Origin: Glandiceps talaboti
Taxonomy: Eukaryota; Hemichordata; Enteropneusta; Spengelidae
DNA: 64,000 bases
Direction: 5' to 3'
NCBI RefSeq assembly: GCF_964340395.1
Contig: NC_135569.1
Coordinates: forward strand, 11,024,519-11,088,518
The notes under the pieces were generated by a model. The model saw only the letters and a list, made by a program, of their open reading frames with translations. It was not told the origin of the DNA and ran no database searches. The translations under genes were made by a program, and so were the position numbers. Position 1 is the first letter of the stretch, and the number at the start of each line of letters is the position of its first letter. Below are positions 13,251-27,104 of the stretch, one piece after another.

Positions 13251-14261
13251 GTAAGTAGATCTTCCGTCTTGCCTTTGGTTATCTCCCCTTTAGAACTAGT
13301 TTTTCTAAAAGTTAATTACAATTCAAAGGTCCTTTGAGAACCGTTAAGTAAAGTTTGAGTCTCTCTGATGGTCATTATAATTTAAATAATTTTGTTGTGT
13401 TACTGATTAGAACTGTTCTACTTGCCAGAAGGGTATTCTGGAGATAGTAAATCTGAGTTGACAATACTAAAGTGTACTTGGTGTTGTATATATTTTTTCC
13501 CTGACCGGCTTTTAAATTGGAGCAAAGCGTACATAGGTGACTTTAATTAGGATGTGGGGACATATTCAGTGGCAAACTGTTTTACCAATTACGCTATTCT
13601 CTATGAATGCCAGAAGGGTATTCTTTAGAATACAAATCAGCGATGTGACAACATGAAAGTACACTTGGTACAGTGTATGATTTTATCCCGGCCTGCTTTG
13701 AACTGGAGCAAAGTGAAGGCTGTATAAAGTTTATACATACATGTACGGATGTTGGCATACATGGTCCTATCCATTGCAAAACTGTCATATAAAATGTAGT
13801 ATGCACACGCACCACAGTCCAAACTGAAAATGCTGTAGGTTTACAAATGAAGGTGTAAAAATGTACATGTGAACAGCAAAGGAATGAAATGTTGCTATGA
13901 CAAGACCTTGATCGTACATGTATATACTATACTAGTTTATTAGTTTATTCTATCATGGAGCATGCTTGTAGTTTGTTGCTTGCTCAATATTGCAATTATT
14001 CCTGTCTGGTGTGAATTTTACAGGTACGCCATGCACAGGTAGCTGGTGCCAATAGATACACTTAGATTTGTGATATTTTTCCATCTATGCCAGTAGAATT
14101 CGCGTTCAAAATTTTCATCCCAAAATAGGTACATATACAGCATAAACATTGTAGTTGGGGATGCAAATATGGTCTAGTGATTGGAAGTGTAAATCGTAAC
14201 GATACTGTATAGGAACTAGACTATAAACACTTATACCTGTCCAAAGTATAAGGTCTTCCCC

Positions 14262-14292
<31 letters not shown>

Positions 14293-17200
14293 AAAAAATC
14301 TAAATGTGTAGTCAAGAATCTATATATTAGATCTAGGGGTGAAGAGAGATCTTTAGATTTGAAACCACAGATAACATTTAGACTATACTGTATACATGCA
14401 TGTACACCTCAGGTTATATCTACAATTGAAAGGAAAGCTGTGTGTACTGCTTGTCCAAAGATGTAAAATGTTATGTAACGGGTTCAATCACCTGGCAAAG
14501 TATAAACCAATCATTTGCTTTCCCTTCCTTGCATGTTTTCATAGAGGAGTGTAGTTCATTGACCATTGAAAGGAGAGCGTAAACTGTTTTAGTCTAGTGT
14601 ATAACCAGTGGATTAGTCCATTGTAACAGAAGGCAAGGTTATAGTCCAAGTTTTCACAAAAGTGACATACACATGTTCTGCTTTAGATTCACCCCAAGTG
14701 TGTCTAAAGTTTGTTGGTCAACTTGCCAAATTTTTGTCAGAATAATCAGCATTTTTGGTAAGGTTTGGGAACCACTGTAACACATGGCGAAAAATATGGT
14801 ATATACATGTAATCCTCTTTCTCACTAGGGGGTATTGTTTGTACACAAGTAATTACTAATAGTTGGGCGAAAGAGGAAGATAATTTGTTTATACCATATT
14901 TCCTCTTCTGTTACCAACATGCTTTCCAATACATTGCACCAGCATTTTGGTGGTTAAATGTGATAAAATATGACAACAGCACGGGTAAATTTAACATGTA
15001 CCTACTTACCACAAACACTAAATTCCTATGCAACACAGTGACTGGTATTGTTAATAGCTTTGGTTGGTTGTTATATGTAACTGAAATGTATGTTCAAGTG
15101 TCCAGTGCTTTGTTATATGTAACTGAAATGTATGGTTCAAGTGTCCAGTGCTTTGTAATATGTAACTGAAATGTATGGTTCAAGTGTCCAGTGCTTTGTA
15201 ATATGTAACTGAAATGTGTGGTTCAAGTGTCCAGGCCTTTGTAATATGTAACTGAAATGTGTGGTTCAAGTGTCCAGTGCTTTGTATTTTATATAACATT
15301 GATGTTGTTCTATCATGGTTTCATCTTGTGTAACAAAAAAATGATGGGTTCAAACATAGATTGATTTATTCCTATGCAACACTGATGATGTTCTGTTTAA
15401 TTTCATTCTCAAAGTGCACGCATTATTTTATTTACCGACCTTGTATGGTTGATTAATTGTTTTAATGTTAAGGAAAAAAGCCATAATACTTACCTAAAGA
15501 AGTGAACTTCTGAATGTTTGTTTTAAATAAAAAATGAGAAGCAATCACTTAACTCAGAACAATTAATCATTAATGCTTTCACAAGTCGAACAAAATTTAG
15601 TTGAAAATTATTTATAACAGTATCACCGCCAGATTTTGATTTGTAAGTAGTCTGTGCGTGGTCCTTGCAAATCATTAAGTAATATCCATTAGTGGAGAGT
15701 TTTCTGCTGAGCTCAGCGTAATTGAATTGCTAGCAAATGTCATTGTAGTAACTGAATATACAACATCAATTGTAAAGCCTACCAACTCAGAAATGTTGGC
15801 AATTGTAATTAAATTGTAGTGTCTACCAGTTATGTTGATGTTAGGATGATTTTATGAAGTGGAGTCATGAGGGTTATAACTTATATAGTTATATCAGCAT
15901 CTGTGAGTTGCCAGTTTTAGCCTCGCTGGTGCCATGTGTGTTTGAATTGAATGAATTAAGTGCTTGAGCAATATTTGAACCACTAATGTGCCATGGTAAA
16001 CCCAATGGTGTAAATGGGGAGGTGGTAGGATAGAGAGAGGACAACTTGAATCCCATATCCCACACTCTGCAGGAATTTAGTGTAGATGTTATTAATGGCA
16101 TCAAATCTTAAGATCCCTCTTTACGAAAGAGGTGATTCGATACCACTGGTAGCATCTAGACTAGTAGAGATTGTATATTCCTCAGGTAGTTGTGGGTCTG
16201 TTGTGCCGTTACAAGTCTGTGTCAGGGGGTAATAAGAACTGTACAAGTGCACCTAAAGCTTTGCTGACAGAGAATAGGTGCAATATGTAAGTGGAAGGCA
16301 ACCTACAGCTACTATATGTATTTGAGTAGCTCATGTTTGTAATGTGATTTGTTTTACAGAGCCCGCGTACACATAGAGGTAAATGATGTAAATGAACACA
16401 CTCCTTACTTCCTTACCACGTCATATGAAGCTGAACTCGATGAAGGAAAACTCTATGATAAGATTGTACAAGTTGAAGCCACGGATGATGACTGCTCACC
16501 TGCATTCTCTCAGATTTGTGATTACGAGATTGTAACACCTAGTGTGCCATTCAACATCAGTAGAGAAGGTATGTGTACATGTTTGTTGTGTTTTTGTAGA
16601 GGCGGGGTGTGGGGTTGGGTGATAGTGAAGATTCTCAGATCATTGAAGCGATATTACTCCTTTCTCATATGTGAAGATTTCAGTGAAGGAGTTCATTTGA
16701 AATTCATTCACAAAATTGAAATTATAGGGAAAACTAGAAAGAAATGAGAAAAGCTCGCAAGTTTATCTTTCAATTAAAAAGTATTTTTCCCCCTACGTTT
16801 AACTGATCACTTTTAGCTATTTCATTGAAAGCTAGCACTGTGTTCACTCAGTACGTTGTGAAGTAGTGAGATTGCAGATTTGACATATTTGGTGAAATTA
16901 TAACAAATTGTCTTTCAAATATTTTAGCACAGTTTAACAGATAAAATATAATGGTTATGAACTGAGAGATTACAGTTTTTTACTCATCTGTAGAAGACGT
17001 TAGAATAATTGTTTATCAACCGTTTTAGAACAGTACACTTTAAACAAAGTATGGTCGGTATGAACAGATGAAGTGTGGTATAAGTATTACATGCTGAACA
17101 GTATTGCTGAAACATCTCAATACTTTAAGTGGTACCAACATACGTCATCAAGGAACTCTTCCATAGGTATCAAAGGTTTCTATTTCCTATATACTGAGAT

Positions 17201-20200
17201 AATCAGGAAGAGACTTGAGGAGATAGGTAGAAAAGTCGTGATGCAGACTTTAGTAAATGTGTCTATTGCAGATCTCAAAAGGAAGAAAATCAAGTATATA
17301 TACATTTGTAGCAATGGAGACTTCAGTAAATGTGTGTATTGATGTGAAATATTGGAATGTATTAATATGTCGATTGGTATAAATTACAGGTCTCATCCGT
17401 AACACGGAAGCACTATCCTATGAGAAAACCAAAAACTACATCCTAGCTGTCAGAGCCTATGACTGTGGTGGAAAGAGAAGCACAACAGCGCTTGTAACTA
17501 TTAGGGTCAATAAGATCTGTACTCCGGGATGGATGGGTAAGAGAACACTGTATTACATTAAACTGAGTGTCTGCTACTGGTGTTTAGTTGTCAGTCAGAA
17601 ATATACCCTGATCAGGATTAATTTTTGTATCCCGTTCGGGATAAATGGTCTTTAAACACTCTGGCACATCTGCGACAAGGTGCATATGGAAATATGTGTA
17701 TGTTTTCTACTCACAAAGACCTACAAAAAAAGCCAGGGGTTGGACATGGTTGTCCAGGGCTTTTTTTCAATACACACGTTTGAAGGGTTTTTATCTGAAA
17801 TGATATGCTTCCCGATTGAGACAATTATCCCAATAATTAGGAGATATTCTGATTGGTGGTTTTACATAGAATAAATGCAACTCTACACTGTGCCTTCCCT
17901 AGCTTGTACTTAATGGTGCGATGGCTCTGACATTTTTGTAGCTGTCAGGTCCTGACAAATGGAAGTACAAGTTGGAATGAAAGATGTGTACTCTTAAATG
18001 AAAAGAGGATCCAATTTTAGATTTATATTGATAAATTTATACATCTCTCTCATTTCTAAGACAGTTTGGCATCATTGGCCTACTATGTATAAATTTTGAT
18101 GAAGCACCATTTCCAGACAATGTAAGGTTTTACTGGGCAACCAAGACTAATCTGCATTTTGAATTTCTATTACCCATTACACATTTTTTTACAAAGAAGG
18201 TTTTTACACTGAAATTAGCATGTATGACGGATGTTGGTTCAGGTGTAGGTATGTCATGTTAGGTCAAGTCGGGTCATGTAAGGGCAATTGTAGACTCCCT
18301 AACTTTGTCTAAAATCATCCAATAGAACTCGTACGATAGAACTCTGCTGGGAGTTCCATAATGTGCTTCTGAAAGGAAGTGATAGTACTAATTAAGTGTT
18401 GGTTTTCACCTACCAGCTTATGATAGAACATTATACTATCTCAGTTATAATAATCAATTTTATTATTCTATGTTATAGGATTCCCCAAACGTATTGAATA
18501 TGAAGCTGGATCCGGCCGTCAACAGCTGGCTGCTAAGATGTATCTAGAGACTTGTACAGTCCCCGTATGTAAAGACAGTGCCATTGAAGCTAAGATTACA
18601 CTGGAAACAGATCATATTGGTAAAGGTTGTGATAGGGACACCTACTCTGAGAAGTCACTGCGTAAACTTTGTGGTAAGTTATTTTTACTCTACTCCTCCC
18701 AGAATGTGATGAAGTCTCAGGAAATTTATAAAATGAAAGAATATTAGGCCAAGATAGGCCAAGAAAAAAAAGAATTGTTTCTGGTCAGCACGCATGTTTT
18801 TCCAACCCATGCTGTCTACAGATCTGTGGGGAAACACATAAATAACCCTCCCTACTTCAGTGAAGACAACTACAGAGCCAATCATGAACAAGCAAATGAC
18901 ATCTGCCCCACATACACACTTGCTCTAAAGTACTAAATAAAAAGAACAGTAACTGCCATAAATAGTACATTTAGTGACAGGTTTGTTGAGAACACACACA
19001 AAAAAAAATTGCATCATCGCACCACTTTAGACAAACTGTCCTGACCAGAAACAATTCTTTTTTTTTTTTGCCTTAGAAAAGACTTTCTATTGCAGTCAAG
19101 AGGCATATTATGAATTTTAGAATATTTCAGACTCATTCTAGTTTTGGTTATAGGAGGCTTTCATTTATTTCTTGAATTTATAATTTACTTGTTAATGTTT
19201 GGGTAAGTACGTGTCCAATTAAAATTAGAAGTCTTTCCAAATATTTTTCAACTTTCAATTGTCAAGGAATCGTAAGGTGGAAGTCACCATATAAATGATA
19301 ATTAGGTGATGTCATCGACATAGGATGGAACCCATGTTTATAAATTATTGGTAAAACCCTGTTCGTTTTGTGAAATTCTGCTGAAATTTATCATTTACAA
19401 TTTACTGATCTGGTGATTCTCTGTAAAACAGTGTGAAATCTAGTCAGAACTTTTGGATACCCTTTGAGTTGAGTTTTGTCGATACAACCCAGTTTTCAGT
19501 TGTGTTTCTATGGAGATAATTCTTAGAATCAGCTGATTAATCTGAATGACATAAAATTTATCTGCATGATATTTATACATATTCTTTGTCGATAAAAGTA
19601 GATATAAAATTCAAATGTTGAATTCTAGAAATCTGTCCAATTCTAAAAAAATATCAATTTATCCATTCAAAATCTATAGTACACTTCATTTAAATTCATC
19701 CTGTGATAGAAAGTATATTCAAAATACAATACAGTACTCAAAAAGAAGAAAAAATGACAAAACGACGAACAATTTACGTGGATAAAAAAAAAAATTACAA
19801 AGTAAACAAGGCTAAAATGATAACAATAATGTGAAATTATGTGGCTAAATTGACAACATTATATAGTTTACGTGTAGCAACATTAAACAAGCCAGTTATT
19901 ACATGGAAAATATCGTCAAACCTTCTCTCTGAAGTCATTGATACTGTTTATTCCACAAATGTACATTAGTCAGATTTTAGCGCTAGTAATCAGTACTATT
20001 ACCATCTAATAATGACTCACATATTATTTGCATAAAAAATTTCATGAGTTGAAGGGTGTGTTGATTTCCTCCTTGAGTTACCTATCGTCTGTTTCTCATC
20101 CATCTTACCTTCTGTTGCCATGTCATTCCGAAATGAGATTGAAGAAATACACCCGTTACCATAGCAATAGGATATTAACTTCCAATTTGGGTTATTGATT

Positions 20201-23170
20201 ATTATTTGGAAATGTTTGGTGCAAAGAGATACTGTGTAATGTAGGTTACTTATCATCTGAGAGGCCTGGTGAGGTGTTTCCCTGATTTACTCTCTTTTCC
20301 GTTAATTGACGGGATTGGAAGTAGACTCGGAGAGTAAACACATAATGCTTGTCAATTTAAGGATTCCATTAGATTGAATTTGTTGACATATGAAAGGGTT
20401 AAAAGGGCCAGTGAAGGACAAGATTTGAAATGTCACTTCTCTATCTCAAAATGTAGAAGGTTATGATGTCAGCTAAAACTGTAATCTTTATAAATTATGA
20501 TATATATTGACACATCGTTAGATTACTATGACTACTCAAGTTGTGTGCCATTAAAACAGATTGTTTGTTGTTATTTCTGTACTGTCTATTCTGATCCTGT
20601 TTTTTCCCAACTTGTAATTTTTGTGTACAAACAAATATACACCCACTCCTTTTGCTGGTAGAAAAAAGGTTAAATTGCACAGTGGAAAATCATGTCAACA
20701 ACGAAATACAAGGGCTGTAGTAAAGTGATCGACCCAAAATGTTGATCAGCTTGGTAGATCAGAGGTGATGGGATGTGATGAAAAATTAATGTATATGTCC
20801 ACATAGTCTAGCTGATGAGTTTTAATCTGAAGATGTATGTGGGGTACAAATCTTCAGATTCAAACCCAAAGCTACCAGTATAATCTCTAGACTAAAGTCA
20901 GCAGTGAAGCAGCTTGGTAGATGAAATGAATTAAACAAGTGATAACACACAATCTCGTTGCTAAAAACCTCGGAACTGCTTGCATAGTAATACCTTTGTA
21001 TTAAATTCCTAGTTTAAAAAAATGATTTTTACTCATCAAGTCAGAAATTTTAATTTTGTGAGTAGACATTTTCATTTCTAGCTCTGACCGACGAGTCTGT
21101 GAATATATTTTCTTGCAATAAAGTAATCATTATTGTGGTATTATAGACCATCCGGTTTTTTCTACAGTGGTAAATGTAAGCAAATAAAGTGCTCAAAAGT
21201 AACCATAGATTCAGTGAATGTGATTTTGATTAAAACAGACATAGGAAGTGCATTTTCCGTTCTGATTTAACTGAATAAATAACTAAGCAATGGAGTATTT
21301 ACAGAAGGATTTTGTGTTTTCTGCTGAATAGAAAAATCTGTTATAATAGATAAAGTAAATATGGAATGACAAGAAAGTATTTTTAGACTAACATATTGAT
21401 TTGATGGCGTTATAGCTTCACTATTAAGATTTTAGGTAAATCGTATATCTCAAAGTTGTCCATTTTGAGTGCTTTGTGCTATTTATCATCAGAAATATGT
21501 GATTACTGCGACATGTTCAACTGTCAAGGGCTTTAATCTTTTGAGAGCGGAAGTCATATTTCTTTCCAGTATTTAGTTTTGAAGATTCAAGGAGATATAC
21601 ATGCAGTGTTTCGTATCCTATATGTACCTAGGAGTATTATTTCTATAGCTTAATTTTGACTTCCAGAAATTGAAACGAAAAAATAATGATTGCATTAATT
21701 ATTCATATTTCAAAAAAAAGTAGCCAATGAGACTACATGTATGTCGTATGGTGATGTTGTTTTTTCATAATTCGTGGTGTTTTCCCCCTGAAAATGATAT
21801 GTAAAATTTGAGAAAACTGATTTAAATTAATTTCATCAGTTTCCTCAAATCTTAGGTGTGGGATAGGTACTCTTGTAAGGGTGTGGGGCGTACCCAGCTA
21901 GTAAAGGTTTATATTCAAACAAGTTGACATGATTTCTTGCTGATGTATCTTCTTGTAGTAACTGTGGAGTTCATAGATGGTGTATGTTTTATTGAACAAA
22001 ATTAACATAATTTCTCTCCGTATTACGACATAGCTGGTGTACATGCATGTTCCATCGCACAAAATTAACATAATTTCTCACACTGTTTTTATGATAATAG
22101 GTGCAGAGTCTGGAAGTATTGAGTTATTGCCATCACCAGGTGTAGGCCATTCCTGGACTGAAGCTTTGAACAGAGATGAAGGCAATGAGAGTGACCAGAT
22201 ATATGAATTTGATGGTGAGACAACCGCTGTAGTTGTGCCAGACGATGTCGTCCCTGCCAATCTTACTGAACAATTCACTATCTCAACATGGATGAAACAT
22301 GGACCTAACTATGGAGAAGGCAAAGAAACCATACTCTGTACATCAGATAAATCTGGTATGTCTAAAATACTCCCAATTTCTAAAATTCCTACAGTATTTT
22401 TGCTCGGGTTGAGGAAACCGGGTAACAGAAAGGGATCAAAATGGCCATAAACAGTAACAGCATGCATACTACTTTAATGCATTCTAACAACTTTCACTGG
22501 TTGCTGACCATGGATTTTGTTTGAACTTCAACAGATTATACCTTGTGTAGTAGTTACTGTTTATATCATTAGCTAAACACTGAGCCCACATGGTGTAAGT
22601 GATGTTTGTGTGTTATCTTTATGGTGTTGATCTCAACAACATGAAGTCTTGTGATCAGACTCACTGATCTTGATAGTTCATGTAATAGCTTTGACTCGGT
22701 CTGGGGAAAAGCACTGTAATTTGATTGATAAAATGTATCAGAATTTAGTTTAATTTAACTTTTTGCTTCCTCCTGTTCAACGTATTTAAGATTGTTATGT
22801 TTATAATTGTTTGCAGGTCTTGACCGCCACCATATTGCAATGTACATCCACAACTGCCGTTTGGTGTTCCTACTTCGTCGTGACTTTGGAGACCTCGAAA
22901 GCTTCCGTCCCGCCGAGTTCCGTTGGAAGCTGGATCAAGTATGCGACAAATCCTGGCATCATTATGTCCTCAACGTAGACTTCCCTCAAGTCCGATTGTT
23001 TGTTGATGGTGACTCCTATGAACCACATCACGTCACACAAGATTGGCCTCTTCACCATAGTAACATAGAGACTGTTCAGACCATTGGTGCTGCATGGCAA
23101 GGTAACATCACACACATCTACACTCACACACCTACACTCACACACCTACACTCACTCACACACAAACAAC

Positions 23171-23224
<54 letters not shown>

Positions 23225-23232
23225 TACATACA

Positions 23233-23264
<32 letters not shown>

Positions 23265-23463
23265 CACACTCACACGTATACAATCACACACGCATACATA
23301 CATACATACATACATACATACATACATACATACATACATACATACATACATACATACATACATACGTACGTAAGTACGTACGTACATACATACATACATA
23401 CACACACATACACACACTCATACACACATACATACATACATACATACATACATACATGCACAT

Positions 23464-23518
<55 letters not shown>

Positions 23519-24182
23519 AGAGAAATAAATGGTTACAGCACAGAAACTGTTCAATTTAGGGTTAGTGAGAAACTCCTTGTGTGTTATAACCTTTGCAATT
23601 CATTTGATTTCCAAACTCAGAATCTGCAAGTTGGTGGCTTGCACCTCACTACTTCCATTTGTATCTAAAGGATTTAAGTCCATGGGCAAAATTTGAGCGA
23701 CAATTATGCTTGTCAACCCAGCTGTTAAATTTGGGAACTGGTAGGATAGAGGTGGTAATATGTGTTCTTTATGCCTGTGTGGTTATAGACACTGCAATGG
23801 ATTTTATGGTACTCAGGGTGTTGACGAAGTATAAAGGGCTGTAATGCTGTCATCCATCAGAGTTGATAGTTGGAGAGTGCTTTGAGCACTGTGTTAGAAA
23901 GAGGCGTCTGAAAACAGTCATTTATTTCTTACTTTGTAGGAGCTGATGAAGAATTTGTACAATATCTGAAAGGATACTTGGCAGGTCTAACCATACGCCC
24001 AGGTAGTATTGAAAGTGAGAGAGTTATTGCCTGTCTTCATGGCTGCAAAGAAAGCCTAGAGTTCCATGCCTTTGATCTCCTAGAACCTGGCCAAGAAGCT
24101 ACCTTCAACCAAGCACAGTCAGAACTCACTCTCAAGGTAGGTATTGTGATGCTATCAGGTTGTATAGCTAGTGTGTGTGTGT

Positions 24183-24267
<85 letters not shown>

Positions 24268-27059
24268 CGTGCATGCGTGCGTGCATGGAGTGCATGCGTG
24301 CGTGCATGGAGTGCAAGCATGCATAGCCTTTGTCTGCAAATCAGATCGTTATAATCTTGTATGAGACACAAAGAGTAGTGGAGTTGTGCAACTCAAGTGA
24401 AGAAGATTAGGCAAAATAATTTTTACAGGGTACCTTCCAGATCTGAACGTTGTCTGCACTGTTTTTATCTTATATAAACAAGTACTTATCTGATGCTACT
24501 TACTAACACATGTAGTTATCAGTTATTACATTTAACTATCACATCACACTTAGAACAAATTATTAAAATGAACTATTTATTAACATACGATTTAGATATA
24601 CCCAGAAATTGATATTGACATCATGAAAGTATACTGTAGGAATGATCTTGATAAGTTATATGTAAGTAAGTAGTCATTACAGTTAAAAATAGTGTTTCAA
24701 GTTGGACTATGTAATATTGATGTATGCATTGTTTTATTTTGCTGCTAGGGTCAACTGGTAGGAGACAACTTTGTAAAAGTAATGCAGCGTGTGGCCTATG
24801 TCAATTCCCGTCAATTTCCAACACCTGGTATGAGAATCATCAGAGTATCTACCAAAGCACGGTAAGTAGAATTTAATGTGAAGCAATATTTGTGATGTAA
24901 GCAGGCTACACAAGAAGTAGATTTTAGACCAGGCATTGTAAATTATAATAATAATCTCTGCTCTGTTACGTGGGTTCTGCAAGATGACCTGGCAAATTTG
25001 ACTAAATAAAGTACGTCTTCGTTTCAGATGTGACGATGAAGATATTCTGATTCCTGATGTGGAATCCTACATCATGGTATTACAGCCAGAAGAACCAACA
25101 ATAACCATCACTGGCACTCAACATCATGCCCACAAAGTTAGTGACTTTGAAGCTGGTATTCAGCTCTTTAGCAGTATCAACATTGTCAGCACCCTTGAAG
25201 AAGAACAAGAAGAGGAGGACGAAGAAGCTGTCATGGAAGGTAACTATGGTTACAAAACCAGTATTTGGTATAGCAAGCGTACAGGAAAAAAGAAAGATTA
25301 TGTAGTTTGGCCACTGGTGGCGCTGTTCATGAATCAACAGGATCCTTAATTAATGTATGAATTTGAATATTGTCCTTGCCTATCACAAGTCATTCTTGGT
25401 TAATATAACTGTCTGAGCATACAAGACTGAGAAGCATTGAATTCTGAATCATATTGTAGGTAGTAATTCATTGATGTCTTTATTTCTCCAATAGCTGTCA
25501 ATATTGCTCATAACTTGGATTCCTGCATGGTTAAAGTAAGTCCAGCCTTCGATGAGAAGTATGAATACTTGGACCTACCTGCTGCTGAGTTACAGAAATG
25601 GAGACTTGAACTGTTCAATTCATCGGAAGAACTCGTTATCAGAGGTAAATATGTAAAATATATAGCAGACGTTAGTGAGTGGGTTAGAGGTTGGAAGGTT
25701 GTGGGGTGGGAGGGTTGTCAAGAATTTGTTATCAGAGGTAAATATGTAAAACATATAGCAGACATTGTTAGAGGGGGGGGGGGCGTTGTCAAGAGCTTGT
25801 TCTGAGATACAAGCCGTCTTGGTCTGTAACTGGCAATTTACAAGTGGTGTTACTAGTATCTGAGCTACTCAAAAAAATTATAGGCAGAACATAGACACTG
25901 GCCATGGCTTTATATGATTTTGAACTGTAGTCCTAGATATGCATTCTGCATAGGTGTTACTCAAAGTGGACTTAAAGTAAAGTTTCTCATTAAAAGCTGT
26001 AATTGTTATCTGATATAAAAATGAATGCTAATAACAATGGTGTGTATTATTTGACAGGTGTGGATTCCATTGCTAACTATATAGATGTACTCTCCAAAAT
26101 CAAATATCTTAACATGAATGCTGGCAAATACTTTGACCGCGTCTTTACCCTATCCTGCTCTGAACTGAGTGGACGTTATACAAGCAATATATTGACAGTA
26201 CAGGTAAGAATATAGATGTTATGTAAATCTTAGCTGGTTGTGTGTTATCTTGTTTGTGTGTTTTATTTTAAAGGGATCTGTGACATCGCTGGAAACCATT
26301 TGATAAAAAACTTGAAATTCACAATTTACTATTATATTAGCTTTGAACATACGACCTCTTTCTACAAGTTACTAATCACCTGAAAATCATGAGCAAGACC
26401 TAAAAAACATTGTTTGGTTATCTGACGCCAAACTTTTTTGTGTATTCAAGAAAAAAATAAAAATCGCAAAAGTTGTGAAGTCTCACAAGAAATAGTGAAT
26501 GCAGAAACTGACATCATTTTAAAAAGACATATAAAACTCTTCTTCCAATCTGTAATGGCTGTACATCTGATGAGAAGAAACCAATAACACAGAGACCATA
26601 TGGAAAACAACGGAACACATAACTACCTGAACTAGACACTCAATGAAAAAAAAAATTACCCTACCCCACCTATTCTAAAATTGAACATAATCGGAAAAAC
26701 ACAATTTTTTTTGAGGCTTAATATGTTAACTCTACATTTTATCTGATGGCTTGACAGTGTTATGCTCAGCTGAGTTTTGCATTTTTTCACGTTTTTCACG
26801 TTTTCATATACTAATGAAGCACTATTTGCAATGTCTTCTCTGACCAATAGGTGAACGTATTACATACCAGTTTCCCAGGACCCAAAGTCAATCATGATAA
26901 AGCAAATGAACACATGAAAGTCACCTTCAAACATAGCTCGCTCAATAAAGAAGTGGGTAAAGATCCACTGTCAGCTGGTAAAGGAGTGGCTGCCAGCACT
27001 ACAGGTAGGTTGATAGCAAACCTAACAAGAGAACAAAACAAGCATTAAGAAAAGTAGTA

Positions 27060-27104
<45 letters not shown>

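Noticed and set aside
22807-24371. Frames rich in HTHT, YIHT or CVCV around 23.1-23.5 kb and 24.2 kb
   Set aside because: They read through splice donors into CA, ATAC or GT microsatellites.
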